From Streptomyces flavofungini (GTDB lineage Bacteria > Actinomycetota > Actinomycetes > Streptomycetales > Streptomycetaceae): a DNA stretch of 64,000 nt. Position numbers and translations under genes: made by a program. How positions within the stretch are numbered: the stretch's first letter is position 1; each line of letters opens with the position of its first letter. Below, piece by piece: positions 26,373 to 36,062 of the stretch. The notes below the pieces were generated by a model, which worked only from the letters and a program-made list of their open reading frames with translations, did no database searches and had not been told where the DNA came from. Location: the NCBI RefSeq assembly GCF_014650815.1, contig NZ_BMVR01000002.1:62001-126000 (forward strand), written 5' to 3'.

Positions 26373-27614
26373 CTAGGACTTCCACTTCTCCCAGGACATG
26401 TTCCAGCCGTTGTAGCCGTTGTCCGGCGCGATGATCTTGTCGTTCGAGTTCTTCACCACGACGACGTCACCGACCATCGAGTGGTTGAAGAACCAGGCGG
26501 ACGGCACCTGCTTGTCGTAGCCGCCGCGCACGTCGCGCAGGCCGATGCAGCCGTGCGAGGCGTTGTAGTTGCCGAAGGCGTCGCCGCCCCAGTAGTTGCC
26601 GTGGATGAACGTGCCCGACGTGGACAGGCGCTGCGCGTGCGGCACGTCCTTGATGTCGTACTCGCCGCCGTAGCCGACGGTCTCGCCGTTCATGCGGGTC
26701 ACCTCGAGGCGCTCGCTGATGACCATCTGGCCGTTCCACGTCTCGTAGCCGGGCTTGCCGGTGGTGACGGGGATCTTCTTGAAGACCTTGCCGTCGCGCA
26801 CGACGGTCATCTTCTTGGTCTTGACGTCGACGGTGGAGACCTGGCTGCGGCCGATCTCGAAGGTGAGGGTCTTGGACTGCTTGCCGTAGACCCCCGGGCG
26901 GCCCTCGACGCCGTCGAGGTTCATCTTCACGGTGACCTTGGTGCCGGGCTTCCAGTACTTCTCCGGGCGGAAGTCCAGGCGGTCGTTGCCGAACCAGTGG
27001 CCCTCGACCGGCACGGACGGCTCGGTCTTGATCTCGATGGCCTTCTCGACTGCCGCCGGCGACGTGATGCCGCGCGAGAAGTTCACCGAGAACGGCATCC
27101 CGACGCCGACCTTGGTGCCGTCCTCCGGGTTGAACTGGCCGACGAAGGTGTTCTTCGGCACCAGGGTCGTGAACGCCGAGTCCTTGGCGGACGCACGGCC
27201 CTCGGAGTCCTTGGCGATCGCGTGGACCTTGTACTTGGTGCCGGCCGCGAGATGCCGCTCGGGCGCCCACTTCGCGCCATCGGCCACGATCTTCCCGGGG
27301 ACGGCCTTGCCCTTGGGGTCCTTGACCGTCACCTCGGACAGCTTGCCCTTGGCCGCGGATATCCTCAGCGCGCCGCTGGTGGCCACGGCGTCCGCGCCGT
27401 CCTTGGGGGCGATGGTGACGACGGCCTGCGAGGGCTTGTTGTCGTCCGCCTTGCCCTTGCCGCCGTCCCCGTCGCCGGAGTCCCCGCCACCGCCGCACGC
27501 GGTCACGAGCAGCAGCGTCGCCCCGGACGCCGCCGCGAACAGTGTCTTGGCGCCCCGCCGCCGCCCGCGCTTTCGCGCGTGGGCCGACGCCCCCGATATC
27601 GGTCGCCCGTTCAA
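26373..27614 (-). CDS. L,D-transpeptidase lipoprotein (Ig-like domains plus YkuD)
   Basis: Forms 3-3 cross-links in peptidoglycan or attaches proteins to it. The 413-residue product has a lipobox Cys40 (LLLVTACGGG), a Gly/Asp linker, two Ig-like domains (ending near FRPEKYWKPGTKVTVKMNLD), then the YkuD catalytic domain: SGTFIHGNYWG and the nucleophile Cys in NASHGCIGLRDVRG. The C-terminus has WFFNHSMVGDVVVV and ends NGWNMSWEKWKS. TTG 27614 is chosen because GGGGAG lies six bases upstream; the frame is open further but without homology. A second paralogue follows upstream in tandem, with about 170 bases between. Confidence 0.93.
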   Translation of the reverse strand: MNGRPISGASAHARKRGRRRGAKTLFAAASGATLLLVTACGGGGDSGDGDGGKGKADDNKPSQAVVTIAPKDGADAVATSGALRISAAKGKLSEVTVKDPKGKAVPGKIVADGAKWAPERHLAAGTKYKVHAIAKDSEGRASAKDSAFTTLVPKNTFVGQFNPEDGTKVGVGMPFSVNFSRGITSPAAVEKAIEIKTEPSVPVEGHWFGNDRLDFRPEKYWKPGTKVTVKMNLDGVEGRPGVYGKQSKTLTFEIGRSQVSTVDVKTKKMTVVRDGKVFKKIPVTTGKPGYETWNGQMVISERLEVTRMNGETVGYGGEYDIKDVPHAQRLSTSGTFIHGNYWGGDAFGNYNASHGCIGLRDVRGGYDKQVPSAWFFNHSMVGDVVVVKNSNDKIIAPDNGYNGWNMSWEKWKS

Positions 27615-27786
27615 AGCGTTCTCCCCTCGCACGGCCCGATCAGGCCCGCACTCCAGTGCCCCGCGCGGTGGTCGAGAATGAGCCGACTCGCGCACTGCGC
27701 TAGATAATCACAGGCCCCGAAGCGATGACTCCCCGCCAATGTCACCGTTCCGTTCCAACTGCGTTCACGGTGCGGACCTGTGGCCG

Positions 27787-29049
27787 TCAGGGGCGGCCCG
27801 AGCGGGGCCTCTTGTCGTCCTTTTCCCTATCTGCGGCTTTCTTTCCCGTCTTCCATTCCGTCCAGTCCATGTTCCAGCCGCCGAGTCCGTTGTCGGGAGC
27901 GACTTTCTTGTCGTTGCTGTTGACGACCTCGACGACGTCACCGATGAGGCTGCGGTCGAAGAACCAGCCCGCGGGCGTCCGCGAACTGCCGCCCTTCACG
28001 TCGCGCAGGCCCACGCAGCCGTGGCTGACGTTGGTGTTGCCGGGGGCGTTCGGCGCCCAGTAGTTGCCGTGCAGGAAGGTGCCGGAGGTGGTCAGGCGCA
28101 TGGCGTGCGGCACGTCCGGGATGTCGTACTCGCCGCCGAAGCCGACGGTGCGGCTGTTCATGCGGGTCACCTCGAGCATCTCGGTGACGACCATCTTGCC
28201 GTTGTACGTCGTGGTCTTCGGGGCGCCCGCGGTGATCGGGACCGTGGAGAGCAGCTCGCCGTCGCGGCGTACCGCCATGGTGTGCGCGGCGGCGTCGACC
28301 AGGCTGACCTGGCTGCGGCCGATGGTGAAGGAGAACGTCTTGTCCTGCAGGCCGTAGACGCCGGGGGCGGCCTTCACGTCGCGCAGGTCCAGGTCCACGG
28401 TGACCTCGGTGCCGGGCCGCCAGTACTTCTGCGGGCGGAAGTCGAGGCGGGTGGCGCCGAACCAGTGCGGCCGGATCTCCACGTCCGGTGCCGCGCTGAC
28501 CCGGACGGCGCGCTGGACGGCCTCCTTGTCGACGACCTCGCGGTTGAACTCCAGGGACACGATCATGCCGGTGCCGACCGTGGCGCGGTTCTCCGGCGTG
28601 ACGTACCCGATGAAGCGCTCGTCGGGGACGAACGTGGTGAACGTGGTGTGCCGCGCGGTGCGCCGCCCGTGGCCGTCCAGGGCGACCGCGTCCACCGTGT
28701 ACTTGGCGGCGAGCGCGAGCGGCCCGTCGTCCACCGGGCGCCACGTCGAGCGGTCCTTGCCGATGCGCCCGGGCACCTCGGCCTCCTGTGCGTCCTGGGA
28801 CCGCACCACCCGCACGGACTCCAGGCGCCCGTCCGGCACCCGCACTTCGAGGCGCTCCCCGGCGCGCACGTTCTTGTCGCCGTCGCCGGGCGTGACCCGG
28901 ATCGCGTCGGCGGGCCGCGGCGGCTTGCCCAGCATCCCGTCGAACTCCGAGCCGGAGCAGCCCGTGGCTCCGAGTACCAGTCCTGCCCATGCCACCGCTG
29001 CGGCCAGCGCGGCCCCTGCGCGCCGAGCGCGCCTCGTTGCCTGTCTCAC
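27787..29049 (-). CDS. L,D-transpeptidase lipoprotein, second paralogue
   Basis: A 420-residue paralogue of the gene at 26373-27614. It has a Cys31 after LVLGATG (a lipobox less perfect than in the first copy), the same Ig-Ig-YkuD layout, SGTFLHGNYWAPN, the nucleophile in NVSHGCVGLRDVKG, and the ending GGWNMDWTEWK followed by a Lys/Arg/Asp-rich tail (KKAADREKDDKRPRSGRP) absent from the first. GTG 29049 starts VRQATRRARRAG; the ribosome site is weak. It is divergent from glgX. The two copies probably came from a tandem duplication and may differ in timing or acceptor peptide. Confidence 0.92.
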   Translation of the reverse strand: MRQATRRARRAGAALAAAVAWAGLVLGATGCSGSEFDGMLGKPPRPADAIRVTPGDGDKNVRAGERLEVRVPDGRLESVRVVRSQDAQEAEVPGRIGKDRSTWRPVDDGPLALAAKYTVDAVALDGHGRRTARHTTFTTFVPDERFIGYVTPENRATVGTGMIVSLEFNREVVDKEAVQRAVRVSAAPDVEIRPHWFGATRLDFRPQKYWRPGTEVTVDLDLRDVKAAPGVYGLQDKTFSFTIGRSQVSLVDAAAHTMAVRRDGELLSTVPITAGAPKTTTYNGKMVVTEMLEVTRMNSRTVGFGGEYDIPDVPHAMRLTTSGTFLHGNYWAPNAPGNTNVSHGCVGLRDVKGGSSRTPAGWFFDRSLIGDVVEVVNSNDKKVAPDNGLGGWNMDWTEWKTGKKAADREKDDKRPRSGRP

Positions 29050-29205
29050 GTGGGTCCCAACGACCGTGCCCGCCCGGGGAAACGTGAGTGCGACGCACCG
29101 GCTGGGCAGAACAGACAGCAAGGACGTTGTGCGGGCAGCCGCGGCCGGGACGCCGCACGCCCTGATCGCGCGCGTCGACCGGCCGGAGCCGCGGGAGGCG
29201 AGCAG

Positions 29206-31587
29206 GTGTCGAGCGCAGCCGAGCAGGAGGCAGTCCAGCGGGCGCGGGTCCACGGCCGGCCGGAGGACGGCCGGACCACCGCCGCCGGGTCGAACGGCGG
29301 GCGCGGGGCGCGGGCCCGGCAGGCACCCGCGCGAACCGTGTGGCCGGGGGCGCCGACGCCGCTGGGCGCGCGGTTCCGGGTGGGGCCCGACGGGGTCGCG
29401 GGCACCAACTTCGCGCTGTGGGCGGGCGGGGCGGAGGCCGTCGAGCTGTGTCTGTTCGACACCGACGACACCGACGACAGCACGGACAGGGCGGACGGCA
29501 CGGGTGGCGGCGGGAGCGGTCGTACCGTCGAGACCCGCTGTCCGCTCACGGAGCTGACGCACGAGATCTGGCACGGCTTCCTGCCGGGTGTCCTTCCGGG
29601 GCAGCGGTACGGCTTCCGGGTGCACGGCCGCTGGGACCCGTGGACGGGCGCCCGGTTCAACGCGGCGAAGCTGCTGCTCGACCCGTACGCCCGCGCGGTC
29701 GACGCGGGCGCGGGCGACGACTACGGCGCGCTGCCGCCGGAGGTGTACGGCCATGTCCGGGACTGGCCGCAGCAGCACGTCGCCGACACCGTGCGCGACG
29801 ACCGCGACTCGGCCCCGTACGTGCCCAAGGGCGTGGTGGTGCACGACGACGCGCCCGACGACGAGTGGTGCGACGACCGGCGCCCGAAGACGCCCTGGGC
29901 GGACTCGGTCATCTACGAACTCCATGTCCGCGGCTTCACCCGGCTGCACCCGGGCGTCCCGGAGCACCTGCGCGGTACGTACGCGGGGCTCGCGCACCCG
30001 GCCGCGATCGACCATCTCGTACGCCTCGGGGTGACGGCCGTCGAGCTGCTTCCCGTGCACCAGTTCGCGCACGAGGACCACCTGCTGCGCCGGGGCCTCA
30101 GGAACTACTGGGGCTACAACTCGATTGGGTACTTCGCGCCGCACGCGGCCTACGCGGCGTCCGGCACCCGCGGCCAGCAGGTCGGCGAGTTCCGGCGGAT
30201 GGTGCGGGCGCTGCACGAGGCCGGGATCGAGGTGATCCTCGACGTCGTCTACAACCACACGGCAGAGGCGGGCGAGCTGGGGCCGATGCTGTCCCTGAAG
30301 GGCATCGACAACCGCGGCTACTACCGGCTCCAGGGCGACGCGCGCCGGTACGCCGACTACACCGGGTGCGGCAACACCCTGCACGTCGTCCAGCCGCACG
30401 TGCTCCGCCTGATCACCGACTCGCTGCGGTACTGGGTGACGGAGATGGGCGTGGACGGCTTCCGCTTCGACCTCGCGGCGGCGCTCGCGCGCTCCTTCCA
30501 CGACGTCGACATGCTCTCGCCGTTCCTCGCGGTCATCGCGCAGGACCCGGTGCTTCGGCGCGTGAAGCTGATCGCCGAGCCGTGGGACGTGGGGTCCGGC
30601 GGCTATCAGGTGGGGGCGTTCCCACCTCTGTGGACGGAGTGGAACGACCGTTACAGGGGCGCGGTCCGGGACTTCTGGCGCGGCGCCCTGCCGGATGTAC
30701 GGGATCTGGGGTACCGCCTGTCCGGGTCGAGCGACCTGTACGCGTGGGGCGGGCGGCGGCCGTACGCGTCGGTGAACTTCGTGACGGCCCACGACGGCTT
30801 CACGCTCCGCGACCTGGTGACGTACGAACGCAAGCACAACGAGGCCAACGGCGAGGGGAACAGGGACGGTGCGGACGACAACCGGTCCTGGAACTGCGGG
30901 GTCGAGGGCGAGACGGACGACCCGGACGTGGCCGCGCTGCGGCGGCGGCAGCTGCGGAACCTGATGACCACGCTGCTGTTGTCCACGGGCGTGCCGATGC
31001 TCGTCGCGGGCGACGAGATGGGGCGCACACAGGGCGGCAGCAACAACGCGTACTGCCAGGACAACGAGATCAGCTGGGTGGACTGGGAGCAGCGCGCGGA
31101 GCCCGGCTGGCGGGAGCTGCTCGCGCTGACGTCGCGGCTCATCGCCCTGCGGCACCGGCATCCGGTGCTGCGGCGGCGGTCCTTCTTCTCCGGCCGGGCG
31201 CACTCGGCGGACGGGCTGCGGGACCTGGCGTGGTTCACGGCGCGCGGCACGGAGATGACGGAGGCCGACTGGTACGCGCCCGCGGCGACGCTCGGCATGT
31301 ATCTGTCGGGGCGCGACATACCGGGCCGGGACGCGCACGGGGTGCCGGTCACGGACGACAGCTTCCTCGCCGTGCTGCACACCGCGGAGCGGCCCGTGGA
31401 CTTCGTACTGCCGGGGCCGCCGTGGGCTGCCGCCTATGAGGTCCTGGTCGACACCTCGCTAGAGGAGCAGGGAGAGGCGCCGGGGGCGTTGCTGGCGGCG
31501 GGGACGGCGGTGCGGGTGGACGCGCGGTCGGTGTTGCTGCTGCGGGCGGTGCCCGGCGATGCGGAGGCGGGAGCAGGAGCGGGGTGA
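29206..31587 (+). CDS. glgX: Glycogen debranching enzyme (isoamylase type)
   Basis: Hydrolyses alpha-1,6 branches of limit dextrins. The 793-residue product has an N-terminal CBM48 domain (PLGARFRVGPDGVAGTNFAL), then the GH13 barrel: VDGFRFDLAAAL gives nucleophile Asp422, LIAEPWDVGSGG acid/base Glu458, and TAHDGFTL Asp530. GTG 29206 follows GGGAGG by seven bases; a GTG at 29338 is an alternative but without a site. A short Asp/Ser/Thr-rich insert (DTDDTDDSTDRADG) lies in the CBM48 region. Functions with the glgP encoded at 48728-51358 in glycogen breakdown. Divergent from the transpeptidase gene over 156 bases. Confidence 0.94.
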   Translation: MSSAAEQEAVQRARVHGRPEDGRTTAAGSNGGRGARARQAPARTVWPGAPTPLGARFRVGPDGVAGTNFALWAGGAEAVELCLFDTDDTDDSTDRADGTGGGGSGRTVETRCPLTELTHEIWHGFLPGVLPGQRYGFRVHGRWDPWTGARFNAAKLLLDPYARAVDAGAGDDYGALPPEVYGHVRDWPQQHVADTVRDDRDSAPYVPKGVVVHDDAPDDEWCDDRRPKTPWADSVIYELHVRGFTRLHPGVPEHLRGTYAGLAHPAAIDHLVRLGVTAVELLPVHQFAHEDHLLRRGLRNYWGYNSIGYFAPHAAYAASGTRGQQVGEFRRMVRALHEAGIEVILDVVYNHTAEAGELGPMLSLKGIDNRGYYRLQGDARRYADYTGCGNTLHVVQPHVLRLITDSLRYWVTEMGVDGFRFDLAAALARSFHDVDMLSPFLAVIAQDPVLRRVKLIAEPWDVGSGGYQVGAFPPLWTEWNDRYRGAVRDFWRGALPDVRDLGYRLSGSSDLYAWGGRRPYASVNFVTAHDGFTLRDLVTYERKHNEANGEGNRDGADDNRSWNCGVEGETDDPDVAALRRRQLRNLMTTLLLSTGVPMLVAGDEMGRTQGGSNNAYCQDNEISWVDWEQRAEPGWRELLALTSRLIALRHRHPVLRRRSFFSGRAHSADGLRDLAWFTARGTEMTEADWYAPAATLGMYLSGRDIPGRDAHGVPVTDDSFLAVLHTAERPVDFVLPGPPWAAAYEVLVDTSLEEQGEAPGALLAAGTAVRVDARSVLLLRAVPGDAEAGAGAG

Positions 31588-31695
31588 GCGGGTGGGGTGA
31601 CAGGGCCATGTCGGGGAGCCCCTGCGGGACTTGATGGGCTTTCAGGTCCGTACCAAGGTATTGCCGATGGCGCGGACGCGGACGAAGCTCACCGC

Positions 31696-32649
31696 ATGGA
31701 CCTGGAGTTGCGGCACCTGAAGACGATCCGGGCGATCGCCGACGCGGGCAGCCTCACCAAGGCGGCCACCGCCCTGGGCCTCGCGCAGCCCGCGCTCAGC
31801 ACCCAGCTGAAGCGGATCGAACGGGCCCTGGGCGGGGAGCTGTTCGAGCGCGGGAGGTCGGGGGTGCGGGCCACCGCGCTCGGTGAGTTCGTGCTCGCCC
31901 GGGCGCGCATCGTGCTGCCCGCGGTGACCGGGCTCCAGGAGGAGGCCGAGCGGTTCACACGTGGCTGGCAGGATCAGCGCGGTTTCCGGCTCGGGGGTAC
32001 GCACGGGCCGCTGCTCGGCGGGCTCGTCGACCGGCTGGCCGCGGCGCATCCCGATCAGCCCGTGTCCACGTACACCTCCTGGTCGGAGCGGGAGATCGCC
32101 GCCCAGGTGGCGGCCGCCCGGCTGGACTTCGCCCTGGTCGGGACGTGCGGGGCCAGCACACCGCCGGAGAGTGAGCGACTGGTGTGGCGGGAGGTGGCTC
32201 GGGATCCGGTGTTCGTCATGCTGGCCACGGGGCATCGGCTTGCGGGGGCCACGGAGGTCGAGCTGGGCGGGCTTGCGGGCGAGGCCTGGACGGACGTGCC
32301 CGGGGACGGGTGCTTCGGGGACTGCTTCACCGCCGCGTGCGCGCGGGCCGGGTTCGCGCCGTCTTCGGTGTACGAGACCGATACCGCGTCGTGCGTGCAT
32401 TTGGTGCAGGTGGGGCGGGCTGTGGGGTTGTGCCGGGCCACGTTTCCGCCTACCGGGGGGATCGTCACTCGGCCGCTTGCGGGGGCGCCGTTGTACTGGC
32501 GGCATCTGCTGGGGTGGCATCCGGAGACCTACGCGCATGACACGGCCGCGGAGGTGCTGGCGCATGCGCGGGCCGCGCACGCGGAGGCCGCGGCTCGCAG
32601 TGAGAGCTATTCGGCTTGGCTGGCTCTGCCGGGGGCGGAGGTGGGTTAG
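31696..32649 (+). CDS. LysR-family transcriptional regulator
   Basis: A 317-residue regulator. The N-terminal winged helix is visible as LELRHLKTIRAIADAGSLTK followed by AATALGLAQPALSTQLKRIE and LFERGRSGVRATALG. The C-terminal effector-binding domain contains WREVARDPVFVMLATGHRLA. It probably binds as a tetramer upstream of its target; the target is not obvious, since the gene follows glgX by 108 bases in the same direction and converges with a thioesterase gene. ATG 31696 starts at the conserved MDLELRHL. Effector unknown. Confidence 0.92.
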   Translation: MDLELRHLKTIRAIADAGSLTKAATALGLAQPALSTQLKRIERALGGELFERGRSGVRATALGEFVLARARIVLPAVTGLQEEAERFTRGWQDQRGFRLGGTHGPLLGGLVDRLAAAHPDQPVSTYTSWSEREIAAQVAAARLDFALVGTCGASTPPESERLVWREVARDPVFVMLATGHRLAGATEVELGGLAGEAWTDVPGDGCFGDCFTAACARAGFAPSSVYETDTASCVHLVQVGRAVGLCRATFPPTGGIVTRPLAGAPLYWRHLLGWHPETYAHDTAAEVLAHARAAHAEAAARSESYSAWLALPGAEVG

Positions 32650-32708
32650 CCCTGGCGGGGCGCTCGGGTGGTGCCGGGCTCGGGCGCAGGCAATCCCTGA
32701 GCGCACGG

Positions 32709-33554
32709 TCAGCCGGTCCACGCCTTCAAGGACTCGGCGGTCAGATCGCCCCGGGGCCCGACCGCTTCGGCCACCCCGAGGCACTCGCTGTCGCGGAAGA
32801 CACCCAGTTCGTAGGACACGGAATCGGCATCGACGGAGCGCACGACGACACCTATCTCGTAACGGCCGGGATAGGTCACCTCGCCGAGGTAGTGCACTCG
32901 GTACGACTGCGGGGGCAGGTCCGGCACCGGATCGGTTTCGGCCGTTCCCGCCGCGTGCCGCACGAACGCGGCGATCGCCTCGTCGTAATAGGTGGCCAGG
33001 GCTATGTAGTTGACGTGTTGGTTGGAGTCGACATCCCCAATGCGCGCGAGCAGCGGGGCGAAGTACCGATAGTGGTCCCGCTGGCCGCGTTCCGGGCCCG
33101 GCCGGGCCGAGGGTGCGGCGCTCGACTCAGGCAACGCCAGCTCACCGAGGTCCTCGACCAGCTCGTCCGGAAGCGGGAGGGCGCCGCTTGCGCCGACGAG
33201 CACGATGGTGGCATTCCCGCTCGCCACACGGCCGCCGTCGATGAAGGCGGCCTGCTCGTAGGTGAACGACGATCGTCCGATGCGGCGCACACCGGTGTGG
33301 ACCTGGGCCCGGGCGCCTGCCCGGCCGACGGGACGAAGACGCTCGACGTGCTGGTTCACAAAGAATATCTGGAACGGAACGAACCCGCCGGAGGCCACCA
33401 GTCGTTCGAAGCGGCGCAGGCGCAGCCGTATCCGGGCATCCTCCAGCCAGCGGGCCACGCCGATCGCGTCGGCCGAGCCGTCGCGGCCCAGATCGGCCTG
33501 GCGAACCAGGACGTCGGACTGCACGGGGAATGTGGAACCGTCAGCATCGGGCAT
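32709..33554 (-). CDS. Double-hotdog acyl-CoA thioesterase family protein
   Basis: A 281-residue protein with two hotdog domains in tandem. The first begins VQSDVLVRQADLGRDGSADA and continues VARWLEDARIRLRLRRFERL; the second begins DHYRYFAPLLARIGDVDSNQ followed by HVNYIALATYYDEAIAAF. In each the Asp/Asn-x-x-x-H/D pattern of 4-hydroxybenzoyl-CoA-type thioesterases can be traced. It likely cleaves an acyl-CoA in the cytoplasm. ATG 33554 lies nine bases after GAGAGG; the upstream TTG is within that leader. It faces the LysR gene tail to tail and the streptogrisin gene head to head. Substrate unknown. Confidence 0.82.
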   Translation of the reverse strand: MPDADGSTFPVQSDVLVRQADLGRDGSADAIGVARWLEDARIRLRLRRFERLVASGGFVPFQIFFVNQHVERLRPVGRAGARAQVHTGVRRIGRSSFTYEQAAFIDGGRVASGNATIVLVGASGALPLPDELVEDLGELALPESSAAPSARPGPERGQRDHYRYFAPLLARIGDVDSNQHVNYIALATYYDEAIAAFVRHAAGTAETDPVPDLPPQSYRVHYLGEVTYPGRYEIGVVVRSVDADSVSYELGVFRDSECLGVAEAVGPRGDLTAESLKAWTG

Positions 33555-33814
33555 GGGTCTCAACCTCTCGATGGGCGCTAGGGGCCGACGATACCGATGG
33601 CCCGATCCTCACCGGCTCGGGCATCCCACGCCCGCCGGCCCAACGGCAGCGGCTCCTCCTGTCCCCACCGTCCATAACGTCGGCGTAGGGGGGCAACTGG
33701 CATCTATTTACCGGCTGTTGACCCTTCTACGGTGTGGTCGACCGGAGAACGCGCGGGTCCCGCTTCCCCGCTTTCAGGGATCCGCCGCTCCCCGTCCACA
33801 CCGAGGAGACCCCC

Positions 33815-35230
33815 ATGCAGCTCAGACATGCCTCCCCGACTCACGACAGTTGTAAAGCGCTCCGCCGCGCGCAGGCGGCGGGTGCCGCGCTGGCCGCCGC
33901 TGGTGCGCTCGTGCTCGCCGGGCTGCCCGGCTCGGCGGTCGCGCAGTCCGACTCCCCGTCCCCCTCCCCCACTCCCCGTGACGCCGCGGCTGCCGCCGCC
34001 GTGGGTCAGACGTCGCCCGAGGTCCTGAAGGCGATGCAGCGTGATCTGCGGCTGACCGCAGGGCAGGCCAAGGCGCGGCTGGCCAACGAGGCGGAGGCGG
34101 GGGCCGCGGGCGGCGCCCTGCGGTCCGCGCTCGGCCGGGACTTCGCGGGCGCCTGGGTGAGCGGCGCCACCTCGGCCTCGTTCACCGTCGCCACCACCGA
34201 CGCCCGGGACGTCGCGGCCATCGAGGCCGAGGGCGCCCGCGCCCTGGTGGTACGCCACTCACTCGGCCAACTGGACGCCGCCAAGGCCAAGTTGGACCGG
34301 GCCGCGAAGAGCACCCGGACCGCCGACGCGCCCGTGTGGTACGTCGATGTGAAGTCCAACGCGATCGTGGTGAACGCCGTCAAGGCCTCCGCCGCGCACC
34401 AGCTGGTCAAGGCGGCGAAGGTCGATCGCGGGCTCGTCCAGGTACAGAGGACCGCCGAACGGCCGCGGCCCTTCTACGACATCGTGGGCGGCGAGGCGTA
34501 CTACATGGGCAGCGGTGGCCGCTGCTCCGTGGGCTTCTCCATCACACAGGGCGCCACGCAGGGTTTCGCCACGGCGGGTCACTGCGGACGTGCGGGCACG
34601 ACCACGCGCGGCGTGAACCAGCAGGCCCAGGGCACGTTCCGGGCCTCGATCTTCCCGGGCCGGGACATGGCGTGGGTGGCCGCCAACGCGCAGTGGACGT
34701 CGACGCCCTACGTCAAGGGCTCCGGCGGTCAGCGCGTGAGCGTCGCCGGTTCGACGCAGTCGCCGGTGGGCGGTTCGATCTGCCGCTCCGGATCGACGAC
34801 CGGCTGGCACTGCGGCACGATCTCGCAGCACAACACCAGCGTCACCTACCCCGAGGGCACCATCAGCGGTGTGACCCGTACGACCGTGTGCGCGGAGCCC
34901 GGTGACTCCGGCGGCTCGTACATCTCAGGCAGCCAGGCGCAGGGCGTGACGTCCGGTGGTTCGGGCAACTGCCGCTCCGGCGGCACCACGTTCCACCAGC
35001 CGATCAACCCGCTGCTTCAGCAATACCAGCTGACGCTGAAGACGACGGGCGGCGGCCAGGACCCGGGCCCCGGCCCCGGTGACCCGTCCGGCACCTGGGC
35101 GGCCGGCTCCGTGTACGCGGCCGGTGACACCGTCACCTACGACGGCGCCACCTACCGCTGCCTCCAGCCGCACCAGTCCCAGCCCGGCTGGGAGCCCCCG
35201 AACACTCCCGCCCTGTGGGAGGCCGCCTGA
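33815..35230 (+). CDS. Secreted streptogrisin C-like serine protease with chitin-binding domain
   Basis: A 471-residue preproprotease. The signal peptide ends near GSAVAQ (residue 44). An alpha-lytic-type propeptide follows to about residue 221, then the mature S1 protease starts YDIVGGEAYY. The triad is His256 (FATAGHCGR), Asp284 (GRDMAWV) and Ser365 (EPGDSGGSY). A Gly/Pro linker (about 413-425) leads to a C-terminal carbohydrate-binding module, WAAGSVYAAGDTVTYDGATY and QSQPGWEPP, which should bind chitin. This is the domain order of streptogrisin C. ATG 33815 follows GAGGAG. The gene is followed by a terminator and is monocistronic. Confidence 0.95.
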   Translation: MQLRHASPTHDSCKALRRAQAAGAALAAAGALVLAGLPGSAVAQSDSPSPSPTPRDAAAAAAVGQTSPEVLKAMQRDLRLTAGQAKARLANEAEAGAAGGALRSALGRDFAGAWVSGATSASFTVATTDARDVAAIEAEGARALVVRHSLGQLDAAKAKLDRAAKSTRTADAPVWYVDVKSNAIVVNAVKASAAHQLVKAAKVDRGLVQVQRTAERPRPFYDIVGGEAYYMGSGGRCSVGFSITQGATQGFATAGHCGRAGTTTRGVNQQAQGTFRASIFPGRDMAWVAANAQWTSTPYVKGSGGQRVSVAGSTQSPVGGSICRSGSTTGWHCGTISQHNTSVTYPEGTISGVTRTTVCAEPGDSGGSYISGSQAQGVTSGGSGNCRSGGTTFHQPINPLLQQYQLTLKTTGGGQDPGPGPGDPSGTWAAGSVYAAGDTVTYDGATYRCLQPHQSQPGWEPPNTPALWEAA

Positions 35231-35237
35231 CCCTGCC

Positions 35238-35264
35238 CGGGCCCGCCCTGACCGGGCGGGCCCG
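35238..35264 (+). terminator. Terminator after the streptogrisin-like gene
   Basis: CGGGCCCGCCC and GGGCGGGCCCG form a perfect 11-bp stem with loop TGACC, starting eight bases after the stop codon. Confidence 0.92.
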
Positions 35265-35429
35265 TCCGGTCCCGGGCGGCACCACTGGCCCGCCCGGGTC
35301 CCGGACGGCACCACTGCTCATCCGCGCTGGTGGGAGCGTGGATGCGGACCCATGGCCGTCAGGCCGCGACTCCGGGGGGAGACGTGGCTGCAAGGATCGG
35401 ATTCCGGCCTCGGCCGACCGCGTGGACGG

Positions 35430-36062
35430 TCAGTCGAGGATGCCGCGGCGATAGGCCGTTGCCACTGCCGCGGCCCGGTCCTTGACGTCCAACTTGCCGT
35501 AGATATGGGTGAGGTGGGTCTTGACCGTGGCCTCGCTGATGAACAGCCCCTTCGCGATGTCGCGGTTGGACGTGCCCCTGGCGACGAGCACGAGCACTTC
35601 CCGTTCTCGGGTGCTCAGCTGCTCGTCGTCAGGGGCACGTACGCGTCGTACCAGGCGCGACGCGACGGCCGGGGACAGCACGGTGCGGCCCTCGGCGGCG
35701 GCGCGGACGGCGCCGAACAGCTCGTCGCGCGGGGCGTCTTTGAGCAGATAGCCCGTCGCGCCCGCCTCGATGGCGGGCAGCGTGTCGGTGTCCGTGTCGT
35801 ACGTGGTGAGCACCAGGACGCGGGCCCTGGCTCCGCGTCGGGTCAGCTCGGCGATGGCGTCGACACCGCCGCCGCCCGGCATCCGCAGGTCCATGAGGAC
35901 GACGTCCGGGTCGAGCCGGGCCGTCAGCTCGACGGCCCCCACGCCGTCGGCCGCCTCGCCGAGAACCTCGAAGCCGGGCGCCGACTCGAACATGCCCCGC
36001 AGTCCGTCGCGCACGACCGGGTGGTCGTCCACGACGACGAGGGTGATCGTTTCAATGTTCAT
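35430..36062 (-). CDS. NarL/LuxR-type response regulator
   Basis: A 210-residue regulator that pairs with the histidine kinase just upstream. The receiver domain has the acidic pocket VVVDDHPVVRDG and phospho-acceptor Asp58 in DVVLMDLRMPGG; the conserved Thr and Lys are in VLVLTTYDTD and YLLKDAPRDEL. The C-terminal LuxR helix-turn-helix is LSTREREVLVLVARGTSNRD and continues IAKGLFISEATVKTHLTHIY. ATG 36062 overlaps the kinase gene by 11 bases. It is the last gene of an operon ABC-ATPase, ABC-permease, kinase, regulator, so the exporter is the likely target. Confidence 0.95.
   Translation of the reverse strand: MNIETITLVVVDDHPVVRDGLRGMFESAPGFEVLGEAADGVGAVELTARLDPDVVLMDLRMPGGGGVDAIAELTRRGARARVLVLTTYDTDTDTLPAIEAGATGYLLKDAPRDELFGAVRAAAEGRTVLSPAVASRLVRRVRAPDDEQLSTREREVLVLVARGTSNRDIAKGLFISEATVKTHLTHIYGKLDVKDRAAAVATAYRRGILD

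Noticed and set aside
27787-31380. A very long minus-strand frame running from the second L,D-transpeptidase through glgX
   Set aside because: Only the part up to 29049 is the transpeptidase; the rest is antisense to glgX, which has all GH13 motifs.
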